Assembly: GCF_050971785.1 (NCBI RefSeq)
Contig: NZ_JBPCCU010000013.1
Coordinates: 186,001-250,000, forward strand
Reading direction: 5' to 3'
From: Actinomadura_E scrupuli
GTDB taxonomy: Bacteria > Actinomycetota > Actinomycetes > Streptosporangiales > Streptosporangiaceae
DNA length: 64,000 bases
Part shown: positions 45,806 to 54,771 of the stretch, in pieces
How the letters are laid out: the number at the start of each line of letters is the position of its first letter
Position numbering within the stretch: position 1 is the first letter of the stretch
Made by a program: the position numbers and the translations under genes
Notes under the pieces: generated by a model
The model's input: only the letters and a program-made list of their open reading frames with translations
Database searches by the model: none
Told to the model about the DNA's origin: nothing

Positions 45806-47032
45806 ATGCAATCAGCGGGCACGCTGCTCGGGCAGCTGCAACGAGGCCTTGGACGGGCCGCCAGGCGCGCGGCCCAGGTACGGGGCGCGGGTGAACTCGT
45901 CTACGAGTGCGTCCGCCGTGATCCACGGTGGGATCGCCAGGTCGAGTCGCGCAGCCTGTACTACGCGCGGCTCATGGTGGATCTCGAGGTGTCCTGCGAG
46001 CCGTTGGCCGACCACCTGTTCGACGCCGACGACCTGATCGACGGTGACGAGTGGCGGACCTCCCTGACGATCGACGTCCTGGCGGACCTGGTCCGGCTGA
46101 GCCGGCGGGAGGCGGCGGAGCCGCTACGCCGCTACGCCCTCGAGGGGGAGAACTGGTACGAAGCCCTCAACGCCCTCACCGACCTCGGCGAACCGGCCCT
46201 CACCAAGGGGCTTGCGGAGGTCGTCGTCGCCCGATGTGAGGACGACGATCTGCACTGGCTGGTCAACGATCCGGACAATCCAGTCATACAGGACTGGGCG
46301 GCGCATCATCCGCGCATCGCGGAGGCGGTACGGCGGCGTACCTGCGGACGCCAGCACCACCGCGAGCCCGACCAGTCCACCCGGTCCGACTCCGAGCTCC
46401 TCGACCTGGCCCGGCGGCCCGACGACGAGGCGGTCGCGGCGATCCTGGAGCTGGGCCGCAGACGCCATCCCGCCCTCCTCGACCTCGCCGAGGAACTGCT
46501 GCCCAGTGAGGGCCGGCAGGGCAGTGCCGTCTGCCACGCCATCCGCGACCTCGGCCCGCTCGCCCTCCCGCGGGCCCGTGTCTGGGCCACGCGGTCGCCG
46601 GGCCGCGAGAACCTGGGCATCGGCATCCTGGCCAGGTTCGGCACCCAGCAGGACGTGCCGGCGCTGCTCAACGACCTGCACCGGTCCGTCGGCAAGGAGG
46701 ACTGGCGCGCCGCGGCCGGCTCGATCGAAGGGCTCGGCAGGCTACGGGCGGGCGAGGCGGTGTCCCTGCTGAAGTCCACCTGGACCGAGTCCCCGTACGC
46801 CTACCTGCGATCACGCCTGCTGACGGCCCTGATCCGGACCGCCCCGCACACCGCCGAGTCCTACGCGACCGAGGGCCTGTGGGACTGCGAGGACGACGTG
46901 CGCCAGATCGCCGCCCAGTCGAGCCCGCTGACCGACGACACCCGGCTGCGCCTGCAACGCCTGCGCGCCGACGCCGCCGAGGATCCCACCGTGTGGACCG
47001 CCGCGGGCACCCGGCTGGCCACCACACGCTGA
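45806..47032 (+). CDS. HEAT-like repeat protein, unknown function
   Basis: About 408 residues from the ATG at 45806; the frame could begin at 45755. It is made of repeating two-helix segments (for example ALNALTDLGEPALTKGLAEV, ILELGRRRHPALLDLAEELL and SIEGLGRLRAGEAVSLLKS), giving a HEAT/Armadillo-type scaffold. No catalytic motif, no signal peptide. The middle has a short polar, Arg/His-rich stretch (RRRTCGRQHHREPDQSTR). Could be a protein-binding scaffold or a DNA-glycosylase-like ALK scaffold; I cannot choose. Confidence 0.72.
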   Translation: MQSAGTLLGQLQRGLGRAARRAAQVRGAGELVYECVRRDPRWDRQVESRSLYYARLMVDLEVSCEPLADHLFDADDLIDGDEWRTSLTIDVLADLVRLSRREAAEPLRRYALEGENWYEALNALTDLGEPALTKGLAEVVVARCEDDDLHWLVNDPDNPVIQDWAAHHPRIAEAVRRRTCGRQHHREPDQSTRSDSELLDLARRPDDEAVAAILELGRRRHPALLDLAEELLPSEGRQGSAVCHAIRDLGPLALPRARVWATRSPGRENLGIGILARFGTQQDVPALLNDLHRSVGKEDWRAAAGSIEGLGRLRAGEAVSLLKSTWTESPYAYLRSRLLTALIRTAPHTAESYATEGLWDCEDDVRQIAAQSSPLTDDTRLRLQRLRADAAEDPTVWTAAGTRLATTR

Positions 47033-47147
47033 GGCGGCCTGATCGCCAGGCGGTCCGGCATGAGGTCCAGCGGCACATGAGGTCCGGGCGGGTGGGGGAT
47101 CGGCCGGGATCCGATCGGCGCCGCGCCCGGCGGCCTAGACTCGGCCC

Positions 47148-47474
47148 ATGATCTCCCCCACCCGACGCCTGGCAGCGGCGCCGCTCGTACTGGCACTGGC
47201 CTTCGGAACAGCCGCGTGCGGCGGAGACGGCAGCGGCACGAGCTGCTCGCTCAACTCCTGCACGGTGACCTTCGACCGGGGGGTCGACGCCGACGCCTCC
47301 ATCCTCGGCGTCAAGGCCGAGCTGGTCGGGGTGCGCGACGACATGGTGACCCTGCGGATCGCGGGCCAGACGGTGACGGTGCCGACCGGCGGGCAGTCGT
47401 CGGCGGACGGCTACCGCGTCTCGGTGCAGTCGGTCACCCAGAAGCAGGTGATCGTCAAGATCTCCCGGAGCTGA
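47148..47474 (+). CDS. Small lipoprotein, unknown function
   Basis: 108 residues. Signal APLVLALAFGTAAC (lipobox TAAC) then a two-cysteine segment SCSLNSCTVTFDRGVDADAS and a small beta-rich domain with GQTVTVPTGGQSSADGYRV. Likely a cell-surface lipoprotein. Ends 6 bp from the convergent dehydrogenase gene. No family recognised. Confidence 0.75.
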   Translation: MISPTRRLAAAPLVLALAFGTAACGGDGSGTSCSLNSCTVTFDRGVDADASILGVKAELVGVRDDMVTLRIAGQTVTVPTGGQSSADGYRVSVQSVTQKQVIVKISRS

Positions 47475-47480
47475 CCCCGC

Positions 47481-48536
47481 TCAAGTGAGGTCGATCACCA
47501 CCTTGACCTCACCGCCCTGACGGGTGAACGCCTCCGCCGCCTGCTCGAGCGGGTGCCGCCGGGTGATGATCCGCTCCAGCCAGGACCGGTCGGCCTTGGC
47601 CAGGGCGTCCGCGCCCAGCTCGTAGTGGTGCCGGTTGGCGTTGACCGAACCGAAGATCACGTCGTTCTCCAGCACGATCTCCCGGTTGACCGCGCCCACG
47701 TCGAAGTTCAGGGGACGGCCCGCGCTGGAGACCCCGGTGAGGCAGACGATGCCCGCCGCCGCGGTGTTCTCCATGGCGGTCAGCACCAGCTCCGGGGCAC
47801 CGGTGGCCTCGATGATGACGTCCGGCGGGGCATGCCGGGCCGCGTCCGGGAGGGAGCCCGTGTGGTAGGTGGCCCCGAGGTCCCGGACGAGACCGGGCTT
47901 GGGGCCCGACTCGGACCGGTCCAGCACGTGGACGTCCAGCCCGCGCTGCACCCCGAGCAGCGCGGCGAGCAGCCCGATCGGGCCGGCGCCCGTGATCAGC
48001 ACCCGCTCCGGGCCGAACCACGCGCGGTTGCCGATGCGATCGATGTGGTCCCAGGCCTTTGCCACGATGGTGGTCGGCTCCATCAGCATGCCGACGCTCT
48101 CCAGGCCGGGGTCCAGCCGGACCGCGTAGTCGGCTTCGACCGTCCACCGCTGCGAGCCGTACCCGTGCAGCTCCTTGATGCCGTGTTCGACGTACCTGCC
48201 GTTGCGGCACATGTCGAACTCGCCGCGGGCACAGGCCGGGCACGGCTCGGGGTCGGGCCGCCTGACGATCCCCACGACCAGGTCACCGGCCGTGAAGCCG
48301 CTGCCCTCGGGGGCCTGGAGCACCCTTCCGAGCGACTCGTGCCCGAGGACGAGCCGTTCTTCGCCGGGCGGCGCCCAGCCGTAGTCCCCGGCCGCGATCT
48401 CTCTGTCCGTTCCGCACACCCCCAGGGCGATCCCCTGGACGAGCAGGTCCCCGGGCCCGGGCACCGGCTCGGGTACGTCGGTCACCGCCAGCGATCCGGC
48501 CTGCAGTGGTACGAGGGTGAGCGCGCGCATGGTCAT
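47481..48536 (-). CDS. Zinc-dependent dehydrogenase, glucose 1-dehydrogenase-like
   Basis: 351 residues. Medium-chain dehydrogenase: catalytic-zinc GVCGTDREI and GHESLGRV, structural-zinc cysteines in CPACARGEFDMC, cofactor-binding VLITGAGPIGLLAALLG. The C-terminal part carries GSVNANRHHYELGADAL, typical of the glucose dehydrogenase C-terminal family. Could oxidise glucose or another sugar with NAD(P). ATG at 48536 or 48530. Stands alone. Confidence 0.88.
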   Translation of the reverse strand: MTMRALTLVPLQAGSLAVTDVPEPVPGPGDLLVQGIALGVCGTDREIAAGDYGWAPPGEERLVLGHESLGRVLQAPEGSGFTAGDLVVGIVRRPDPEPCPACARGEFDMCRNGRYVEHGIKELHGYGSQRWTVEADYAVRLDPGLESVGMLMEPTTIVAKAWDHIDRIGNRAWFGPERVLITGAGPIGLLAALLGVQRGLDVHVLDRSESGPKPGLVRDLGATYHTGSLPDAARHAPPDVIIEATGAPELVLTAMENTAAAGIVCLTGVSSAGRPLNFDVGAVNREIVLENDVIFGSVNANRHHYELGADALAKADRSWLERIITRRHPLEQAAEAFTRQGGEVKVVIDLT

Positions 48537-48829
48537 CTCCCAGAACGTAGGCCTGACCGGGGGTTCCTTCCCGGAACCTCATCCGCGTAACGGCGTCCGG
48601 CCCGGCGCCCCGCATTCTCCCCTGTCCCAGCCGTGTCCGGGGCGTTCCTCAGCAGTCGTCCCTCGGTCTTCACGGCAGCCATGATCGGCCTCCTGGGGGC
48701 GCCGGTCCCGTCTCGGCTCCGTTCGGCTGGTCGCAGAGGGATCGGAGCCACGGCCGCGTTCTCGACATCCCGCCCGGTCGCGATTCGCCTGGTTCGCAGG
48801 ACTCGCCGGACTCGCCGGCCTCGCCGGGC

Positions 48830-50005
48830 TCAGGCGGACAGCTCCCGCTCCAGTGGCGTACGGAACCGGGGCGTGACCCGGGCGTCGCCGAGCCGTTCGG
48901 TGAGTCGCCCGGCCTCGGCGCGGACGGCGTCCGCGGCGTCGGCGCCGACGTCCTCCAGCAGCCTGACCGCGACCTCACCGTCGGGTCGCTGCGCCCACCC
49001 GCCGACGATCCGGCCGTCCCACCAGATCGTGGGCCCGATGTTGCCGGTCCGGTCGAAGAGGGCGGGTCCGTGGTCGCCGAGGTACCAGGCCCGCCCGGCC
49101 CAGCCCATCGCCGTCGGGTCCAGGGCGGGCAGCAGCGCCGCCCACGGCTCCGGTGCCGGCACCGGCTCGGAGTCCCCGGGAAGCAGCAGGCCCACGGCAC
49201 CGCCCAGGTCGACCTCCACGGGCCTGAGCTCGGCCAGGGCGCGCTTGACCTCCCCGGTGGTCCAGCCGGTCCACCACTTGAGATCGGCGGCCGTGGCCGG
49301 TCCGTACGCGGCCAGCCAGTCCCGGGCCAGCTCCACCCGCGCCGCGTCGGGCGGCAGCTCGGCCATCCCGCCGGGCAGCCAGGACTCGACGGGCGACCAC
49401 CGGTACTGGCTGCTGATCCACGAACCCACCGGCCTGCCCCGGACGATCCGGCCCTCCGCGGCGAGCACGAACAGGACGCGGCTGACGATGTTCTGGGTGC
49501 CTCCGTAGGACTTGCCGCGGGCGAGCGTGATCCGGGTCCGCAGCCGGGGCTCGTCGGCGCTCAGCTGGGCTCCGGTGGCCTCACCCCGGGCCTTCAGCGC
49601 GCGCAGCGCGGCCTCGTCGGTCTCGCGCAGCCACCCCGCCACGTCGCCGTCCATGCCCTCCTCGGCCAGGAACCGCTCGGTGCGGGTCCGCTCCCGTGCG
49701 GCGATCCCGAGGGTGCTCGCGGCGTGGACGACCGGCGCCCGCTCGACCGGCACCACGAACACGGTCCGGCGCATGCCCAGCATCCGGAGCAGCGTGCGAC
49801 TCCCGTACAACGCCTCGTCGACGGCCGCCGGCGCCGGAACCCGCATCCGGGCGACGGCCGCCAGGTACACCGAGGCGGGGTCCGTGCTGTGCAACGCGAC
49901 GAGGTCACGGGCGATCTGCGTGACGTCGTCGGTCCGGGCGCTCTCGGCGAGCCGGTGGCGAACTCCCAGCCGGGCCCTCCGCTCCGCCACGCTCATCAAC
50001 CGCAT
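48830..50005 (-). CDS. Winged-helix DNA-binding domain protein (HTH_42 family)
   Basis: 391 residues. Matches the actinobacterial HTH_42/YcaQ-like group: ARDLVALHSTDPASVYLA, YGSRTLLRMLGMRRTVFVV, LARDWLAAYGPATAADLKWW and GPALFDRTGNIGPTIWWDGR. E. coli YcaQ is an interstrand-crosslink DNA glycosylase, and some relatives protect producers of crosslinking agents; that role here is inference. Alone, divergent from the HNH pseudogene. Confidence 0.87.
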   Translation of the reverse strand: MRLMSVAERRARLGVRHRLAESARTDDVTQIARDLVALHSTDPASVYLAAVARMRVPAPAAVDEALYGSRTLLRMLGMRRTVFVVPVERAPVVHAASTLGIAARERTRTERFLAEEGMDGDVAGWLRETDEAALRALKARGEATGAQLSADEPRLRTRITLARGKSYGGTQNIVSRVLFVLAAEGRIVRGRPVGSWISSQYRWSPVESWLPGGMAELPPDAARVELARDWLAAYGPATAADLKWWTGWTTGEVKRALAELRPVEVDLGGAVGLLLPGDSEPVPAPEPWAALLPALDPTAMGWAGRAWYLGDHGPALFDRTGNIGPTIWWDGRIVGGWAQRPDGEVAVRLLEDVGADAADAVRAEAGRLTERLGDARVTPRFRTPLERELSA

Positions 50006-50210
50006 CGGTGAAGTTTAGGGGTAATCGACCCGTCCGGACGGGGACTGTGAGAGTCGCCGGTCACCCACCCCGGCCGCACGAAGCCCGCTCAGCCGGGGGG
50101 GCAGATCTGATCGGCCCCCTGGCCGGGCGCTTCCTCGCCTGTTCGTTTCATCGCCTGCTCGTTCGAGTTCGCTCTTGTGATCAGGCGAGTACGCTTCGTA
50201 GTATTCGAAT

Positions 50211-51853
50211 GTGAGTTCGATGAGCGTTCGCCTTGACGGCGCCTCCACCGGCGAACTGGTGGCGGCCGCCGAGGCGATCGCCGCGGAGCTCGCGGTCCGG
50301 GTGGCGCCCGAGTGCGGCGTGGCGTCGATGGAGCTGGCCGAGAGGCTGGGCCGGTGCATCGACCTCGTCGAGGCCGCCCTGGCCGCTCTGGTAGGGCGCG
50401 TGGACGCCACCGGCGCGTACCAGCGCAACGGTTTCGCCTCGGCCACGGCCTGGTTGCGTTCCGCCCTCGGCATGCGGCACGGCCGGGCGTCCGAGCGGGT
50501 CACCGTGGCCCGCCGGCTCCCGCGTCTCACCCGGGTGAGCAAGCTGCTCAGCACCGGTGCCCTGTCGTACGGATTCGCCGCGGCCATCGCTCACGCGGTG
50601 CCACGGCTGGACTCCACCGAAGCCCAGGACGCCGAAGACCTGCTGCTGGGCATGGCCGACCAGGGCTGTACGGTCCAGCAGGTAGCCACCGCGGCGGACC
50701 GGATCACCGACCTCATCGCGCAACGCCAGGGCCGGGAGCCGGAGCCGGAGGAGGCGCGGCGCGGTTTCAGACGCTCCTGGCTGTCCCGCTCGAAGTCCCT
50801 GGATGGCGGATCATGGGTGAGAGCCTGGTTCAACGCCGAGCACACCGCCGCGTTCGACCAGATCGTCGGCCCGCTGGCCAGGCCCAGGGCCAAGGGCGAC
50901 GACCGTGACCTCGCTCAGCGCACCGCCGACGCCCTGTTCTCCGTCATCACCGAAGGCAACAGAGGAGCCGGGGTCACCGTCATCATCGACCTGGCCGCCT
51001 ACACCGCGGCGACCGGCGGCACCGGCCCTGTCGCTCCGGCTCTCGCCTACCGGAGCACGCACGAGCGCACCGGTGCCGGCAGCGGACAGCCCACCGGCAC
51101 CGCCGACGCCCAAGCTGTCCAGGAGGCCCAGGCCGGGGCGGGAAAGGAACCCTTGGCCGCCGATCCCGGCTCTCCTGACCCGGGCAGCAGGAGGCTCCTC
51201 CGAGCCCGGGACAAGCGGCGGCGCGGCCAGACCACGGCGCCCCGATCGCGGGACGCCGGGGAGCACGCCCGCCGGACGGCACCCAGATCACGGAACGCCA
51301 GAACACACACCCACCCGACGACCCCACCCCGGCCACGAGAGGCCCCGGAGCACCCTCACGGGACGACGTCCCGGGAGCGCGGCGGGTGGCGGCGCGCTTA
51401 CTCGACGGCACCCCCATCTCTCCCGGTCGCGCCCGGCAGATCGCCCTGAACGCCGGGGTCAGCACTCTCCTCCTGGGGCCCGGAGATCTCCCGCTGCGCC
51501 TGGGCCGGACAGTCCGTTTCGCCACGTCCGCCCAGCGGAGAGCCCTGCTGGCGATGTACGAGTCCTGCTGCGTACTGGGCTGCCAGATCCCGGCGCATCT
51601 GTGCGAGATCCATCACCTCGACGGAGGGTGGAAGCTCGGCACTCCCACCGACCTGGACCGGCTCGTGCCGGCCTGCGGCTGGCACAACCGCTGGATAGAA
51701 GATCACACCGACCAGATCATCCAGACGAGGGACACCCGGGGGCGGACGATCCTCGAGATCCTGCCGGCCTGGCATGACCGGCAGCGGGCCGCCGCCGCAG
51801 GAAGGGCCGGGAGCCAGGGCACCCACGGGCATCGGCAGCCCGGAGCACCTTGA
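50211..51853 (+). pseudogene. 13E12/DUF222 HNH endonuclease gene, frameshifted
   Basis: Frame 1 (50211 to 51449) encodes a complete DUF222 domain (ELAERLGRCIDLVEAALAAL, GRASERVTVARRLPRL, FNAEHTAAFDQIVGPLARP). The HNH half lies in another frame up to 51853: YESCCVLGCQIPAHLCEIHH, PTDLDRLVPACGWHN. Between about 51179 and 51250 the first frame turns Arg-rich, while the second reads a natural Pro/Gln/Ala linker (EAPPSPGQAAARPDHG). One missing base would restore one protein of about 545 residues. Either a recent inactivation, a sequencing error or a programmed shift. These genes are multi-copy and mobile-looking in actinobacteria. Confidence 0.8.
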
Positions 51854-51948
51854 CCCGACGGCTCAAGGCCGGCCCGCCGCCGCGCCGTCCCCCGCGCCAT
51901 CCGTGCGGCTCTCCTCTGCGGGTGGTGGCGGTCGCCTAAGTGGTGGTC

Positions 51949-52203
51949 ATGGGCCGAGGGAACGTCGATCCGGCCGACCATCCGGCCAATCGGGTGCTGT
52001 TCGATTTTCTGCGGGCACAGGCCCGGCGCCCCAGCGACCCGGCCGACTCCTCGTACGCCATTGACGAATGGCGGCCGCATACCCACCCGGATCTGCTGGA
52101 GCGGCTCGAAGAACTGGCACCGGACGGCATCCCGATCATTCCGCTCGGCCTTCCCGCCCTGGCGGTCGATGGGGTCGTGGCCGCCGCAGGCGACCTTCAC
52201 TGA
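51949..52203 (+). CDS. Small hypothetical protein
   Basis: 84 residues. Contains ADHPANRVLFDFLRAQARR, an EWRPHTHPDLLERLEEL segment and a hydrophobic end. Amino-acid use is protein-like rather than random. GTG 51940 is an alternative start; no Shine-Dalgarno is evident. No family recognised; may be a fragment. Confidence 0.45.
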   Translation: MGRGNVDPADHPANRVLFDFLRAQARRPSDPADSSYAIDEWRPHTHPDLLERLEELAPDGIPIIPLGLPALAVDGVVAAAGDLH

Positions 52204-52229
52204 GGAAGGTCCTCTGTGAACGGCCAAGC

Positions 52230-52410
52230 CGTTCCGCCCACGTCCGCTCCGTGGAGCCGAGCGGCGCGCGGCCGCACCGCGGGCCGAACGCGTAGCCCCA
52301 CCACAGGCCGAACGTACGACGCACCATGAGTCGGATGTGCGGCCGCACCACGCGCGCCGGACGCGTAGCCGCGCCGCAGCCCGAACACGCGGCCGCACCG
52401 CGGGTTAACG
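52230..52410. repeat. Degenerate repeats in a gene-free interval
   Basis: The 454 bp from 52204 to 52657 hold no convincing gene. A motif like GGCCGCACCGCGGGCCGAAC followed by GCGTAGCC recurs imperfectly at about 52270, 52300, 52343, 52366 and 52390. No hairpin dominates. It precedes a secreted nuclease gene. Confidence 0.35.
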
Positions 52411-52657
52411 GAGTCTTCATGGGCCGTTCGGACCGGCACCGCGCCTCTGGTGGATCACCAACCGGCCTGCCCGCGCAGGTGGTGGCCGCCATCGGAAAAG
52501 TCAGTGGCGCTATCTCACCAAGCCGCATCCGGCTCATCGGCGAATCCCGCTATTTCGCCACATTCTTCCGGATGTAACCGTCCCTTTTGTCGCGGTTACC
52601 CCGTAACGCCCGGGATCCCCCTGTCCCGGCCGGGGTGCGGACAAAAGGAGAAGGCTC

Positions 52658-53290
52658 GTGAAACGAGTCGCCGCATTCATGCTGTCCACGCTGGTCGTGC
52701 TCGCCCTCACCCTGGGGCTGAACACCGGCGTCGCCAACGCCACACCGCCCAACATCCCCTCGGCGAGTACCGCCGCCTCGGAACTCGCCGCGCTCACCGT
52801 CGCCGCCGAGTCGCACGCCTCCACCTACGACCGGAGCCTGTTCCCGCACTGGATCACGATCTCCGGTTCCTGCAACACCCGCGAGACCGTGCTCAAGCGT
52901 GACGGCGTGAGCGTCGTCGTCGACTCCAGTTGCGCCGCCACGTCCGGGCGCTGGACCTCCCCGTACGACGGAGCCACCTGGACCGCGAGCTCCGACGTCG
53001 ACATCGACCACATGGTGCCCCTCGCCGAGGCGTGGCGGTCGGGGGCCTGGGCCTGGACGACGGCCAAGCGCCAGTCCTTCGCCAACGACCTCACCAACGC
53101 CCAGCTGTGGGCCGTCACCGACAACGTCAACCAGTCCAAGGGGGACCAGGATCCGTCCACCTGGAAGCCCTCGCTCACGTCGTTCTGGTGCACGTACGCC
53201 AAGGCATGGATCGACGTGAAGTACGAGTGGTCCCTGACCTTGAACAGCACGGAGAAGACCGCGCTGAACACGATGCTCGGCCGCTGCTGA
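52658..53290 (+). CDS. Secreted HNH-family nuclease (DUF1524-like)
   Basis: 210 residues, GTG start after AAGGAGAAGG. Cleavable signal peptide (AFMLSTLVVLALTLGLNTGVANA). The mature domain has the HNH-type active site DIDHMVPLAEAWRSGAW with the downstream Asn in NDLTNAQLWAVTDNVNQSKG and DPSTWKP. Four cysteines (SGSCN, DSSCAAT, FWCTY, LGRC) may form two disulfides. This matches the extracellular actinobacterial nucleases of the DUF1524/GmrSD C-terminal group. Likely digests extracellular DNA. Confidence 0.9.
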   Translation: MKRVAAFMLSTLVVLALTLGLNTGVANATPPNIPSASTAASELAALTVAAESHASTYDRSLFPHWITISGSCNTRETVLKRDGVSVVVDSSCAATSGRWTSPYDGATWTASSDVDIDHMVPLAEAWRSGAWAWTTAKRQSFANDLTNAQLWAVTDNVNQSKGDQDPSTWKPSLTSFWCTYAKAWIDVKYEWSLTLNSTEKTALNTMLGRC

Positions 53291-53312
53291 ACTCGCCTCC
53301 CCCTGAACGGAC

Positions 53313-53358
53313 CTGAGCCGATCTGAGCCGATCTGAGCCGATCTGAGCCGATCTGAGC
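53313..53358. repeat. 10-bp tandem repeat
   Basis: CTGAGCCGAT is repeated four times without error (53313-53352) and a fifth partial copy follows (CTGAGC). It starts 22 bp after the nuclease stop codon, just before the terminator hairpin. A slippage-prone microsatellite. Confidence 0.9.
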
Positions 53359-53379
53359 GGGCCCGTACGGAACGGAGAG

Positions 53380-53419
53380 GTACGGCCGCCGCGCCATGTC
53401 CCGGCTGCGGCGGCCGTAC
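53380..53419 (+). terminator. Terminator downstream of the secreted nuclease
   Basis: GTACGGCCGCCGC (53380-53392) and 53407-53419 form a perfect 13-bp stem with a 14-nt loop. The rest of the 319-bp gap up to 53609 shows no gene; 53480-53600 is AT-richer and probably holds the promoter of the acyl-CoA dehydrogenase. Confidence 0.7.
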
Positions 53420-53609
53420 GCCGTCCGGCGCGGGCACCGCGGGCGCGGCGCCATGGGGAAGATGCGCCTCGGAACGGCGCGTGAAGGGGCATATATACAC
53501 AGGACACTGGGCGAACGAAGCACAGCCGTACGAAGAAAGCACTCCCGGCGATCCGCCACAATCAGGCAGGAGTTAATGTTCATTCACACCCCCGGTTCGA
53601 GGAGGAGCC

Positions 53610-54761
53610 ATGCCCGCCGATCGCCTGCCACCCTCGCCGGAGGCCGGGGAGCTGTTCGCGCTGACCCGGGAGATCGTCGCCGCCGAGCTCGCGCCCCGGG
53701 CCGCGGCGGCGGAGGAGGCGAGCGCCTTCCCCCGCGAGGTGTTCCGGCTGCTCGGCCGGTCCGGGTTGCTCGGCCTGTCCTACCCGGAGGAGTACGGCGG
53801 GGGCGGCCAGCCGTACGAGGTGTACCTCCAGGTGCTCGAGGAGATCGCCACCGCCTGGGCCAGCGTGGCGGTGGGGGTGAGCGTGCACACGCTCGCCTGC
53901 TATCCGCTGGCCACGTTCGGGGACGACAAGCAGCGGCAGCGGCTGCCCGAGCTGCTGGGCGGGGAACTGCTCGGAGGGTACGCGCTGTCGGAGGCGCAGG
54001 CGGGCTCGGACGCCGGAGCGCTGGCGACCCGGGCGGTACGCGACGGCGACGGCTATGTCGTGACCGGGAGCAAGGCCTGGATCACCCACGGCGGCGAGGC
54101 CGACTTCTACGTGCTGTTCGCCCGTACGGCCGACACGGGCACCTCCGGCATCAGCTGCTTCCTCACCGAGGGTGAGCTGCCCGGCCTGACCGCCGGGCGG
54201 CCGGAACGGAAGATGGGCCTGACCGGCTCGACCACCGCGGCCCTGCACTTCGACGGTGCCAGGGTGCCCGCCGAGTGGCTGCTGGGAGCCGAGGGGCAGG
54301 GCTTCCCCATCGCGCTGTCCGCGCTGGACTCCGGGCGGCTCGGCATCGCCGCCTGCGCGGTCGGGCTCGCCCAGGCGGCCCTGGACGAGGCGGTCCGCTA
54401 CGCCGTGGGCCGCGAGCAGTTCGGCAGCCGGATCATCGACTTCCAGGGGCTGTCGTTCCTGCTGGCCGACATGGCCGCCGCCGTCGAGTCGGCGCGGGCC
54501 ACCTATCTGGACGCGGCCCGCCGCAAGGATCGCGGCCTGCCGTTCAGCAGGCAGGCGTCGATCGCCAAGCTGGTCGCCACCGACGCCGCCATGAAGGTCA
54601 CCACCGACGCGGTGCAGGTGCTCGGCGGCAACGGGTACACCCGTGACTACCCCGTCGAGCGCTACATGCGCGAGGCGAAGGTCATGCAGATCTTCGAGGG
54701 GACCAACCAGATCCAGCGGATGGTGATCGGCCGCCACCTGGCCCGCGACGCCGCGAACTGA
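53610..54761 (+). CDS. Acyl-CoA dehydrogenase
   Basis: 383 residues with a GAGGAGGAG ribosome-binding site. FAD-dependent alpha,beta-oxidation of an acyl-CoA. Motifs: ALSEAQAGSDAGALATRAV (FAD/substrate), KAWITHGGEADFYVLFA, and the C-terminal VQVLGGNGYTRDYPVERYMREAK. The catalytic Glu is in IFEGTNQIQ. Medium/short-chain type; exact substrate unknown. Single gene, ending 10 bp from the convergent phosphoesterase gene. Confidence 0.93.
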   Translation: MPADRLPPSPEAGELFALTREIVAAELAPRAAAAEEASAFPREVFRLLGRSGLLGLSYPEEYGGGGQPYEVYLQVLEEIATAWASVAVGVSVHTLACYPLATFGDDKQRQRLPELLGGELLGGYALSEAQAGSDAGALATRAVRDGDGYVVTGSKAWITHGGEADFYVLFARTADTGTSGISCFLTEGELPGLTAGRPERKMGLTGSTTAALHFDGARVPAEWLLGAEGQGFPIALSALDSGRLGIAACAVGLAQAALDEAVRYAVGREQFGSRIIDFQGLSFLLADMAAAVESARATYLDAARRKDRGLPFSRQASIAKLVATDAAMKVTTDAVQVLGGNGYTRDYPVERYMREAKVMQIFEGTNQIQRMVIGRHLARDAAN

Positions 54762-54771
54762 CCGCGGCGGA

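Noticed and set aside
52326..52577. An 83-codon ORF upstream of the secreted nuclease
   Set aside because: Arg/His-rich with no protein-like pattern; it lies in degenerate repeats and lacks a ribosome-binding site.
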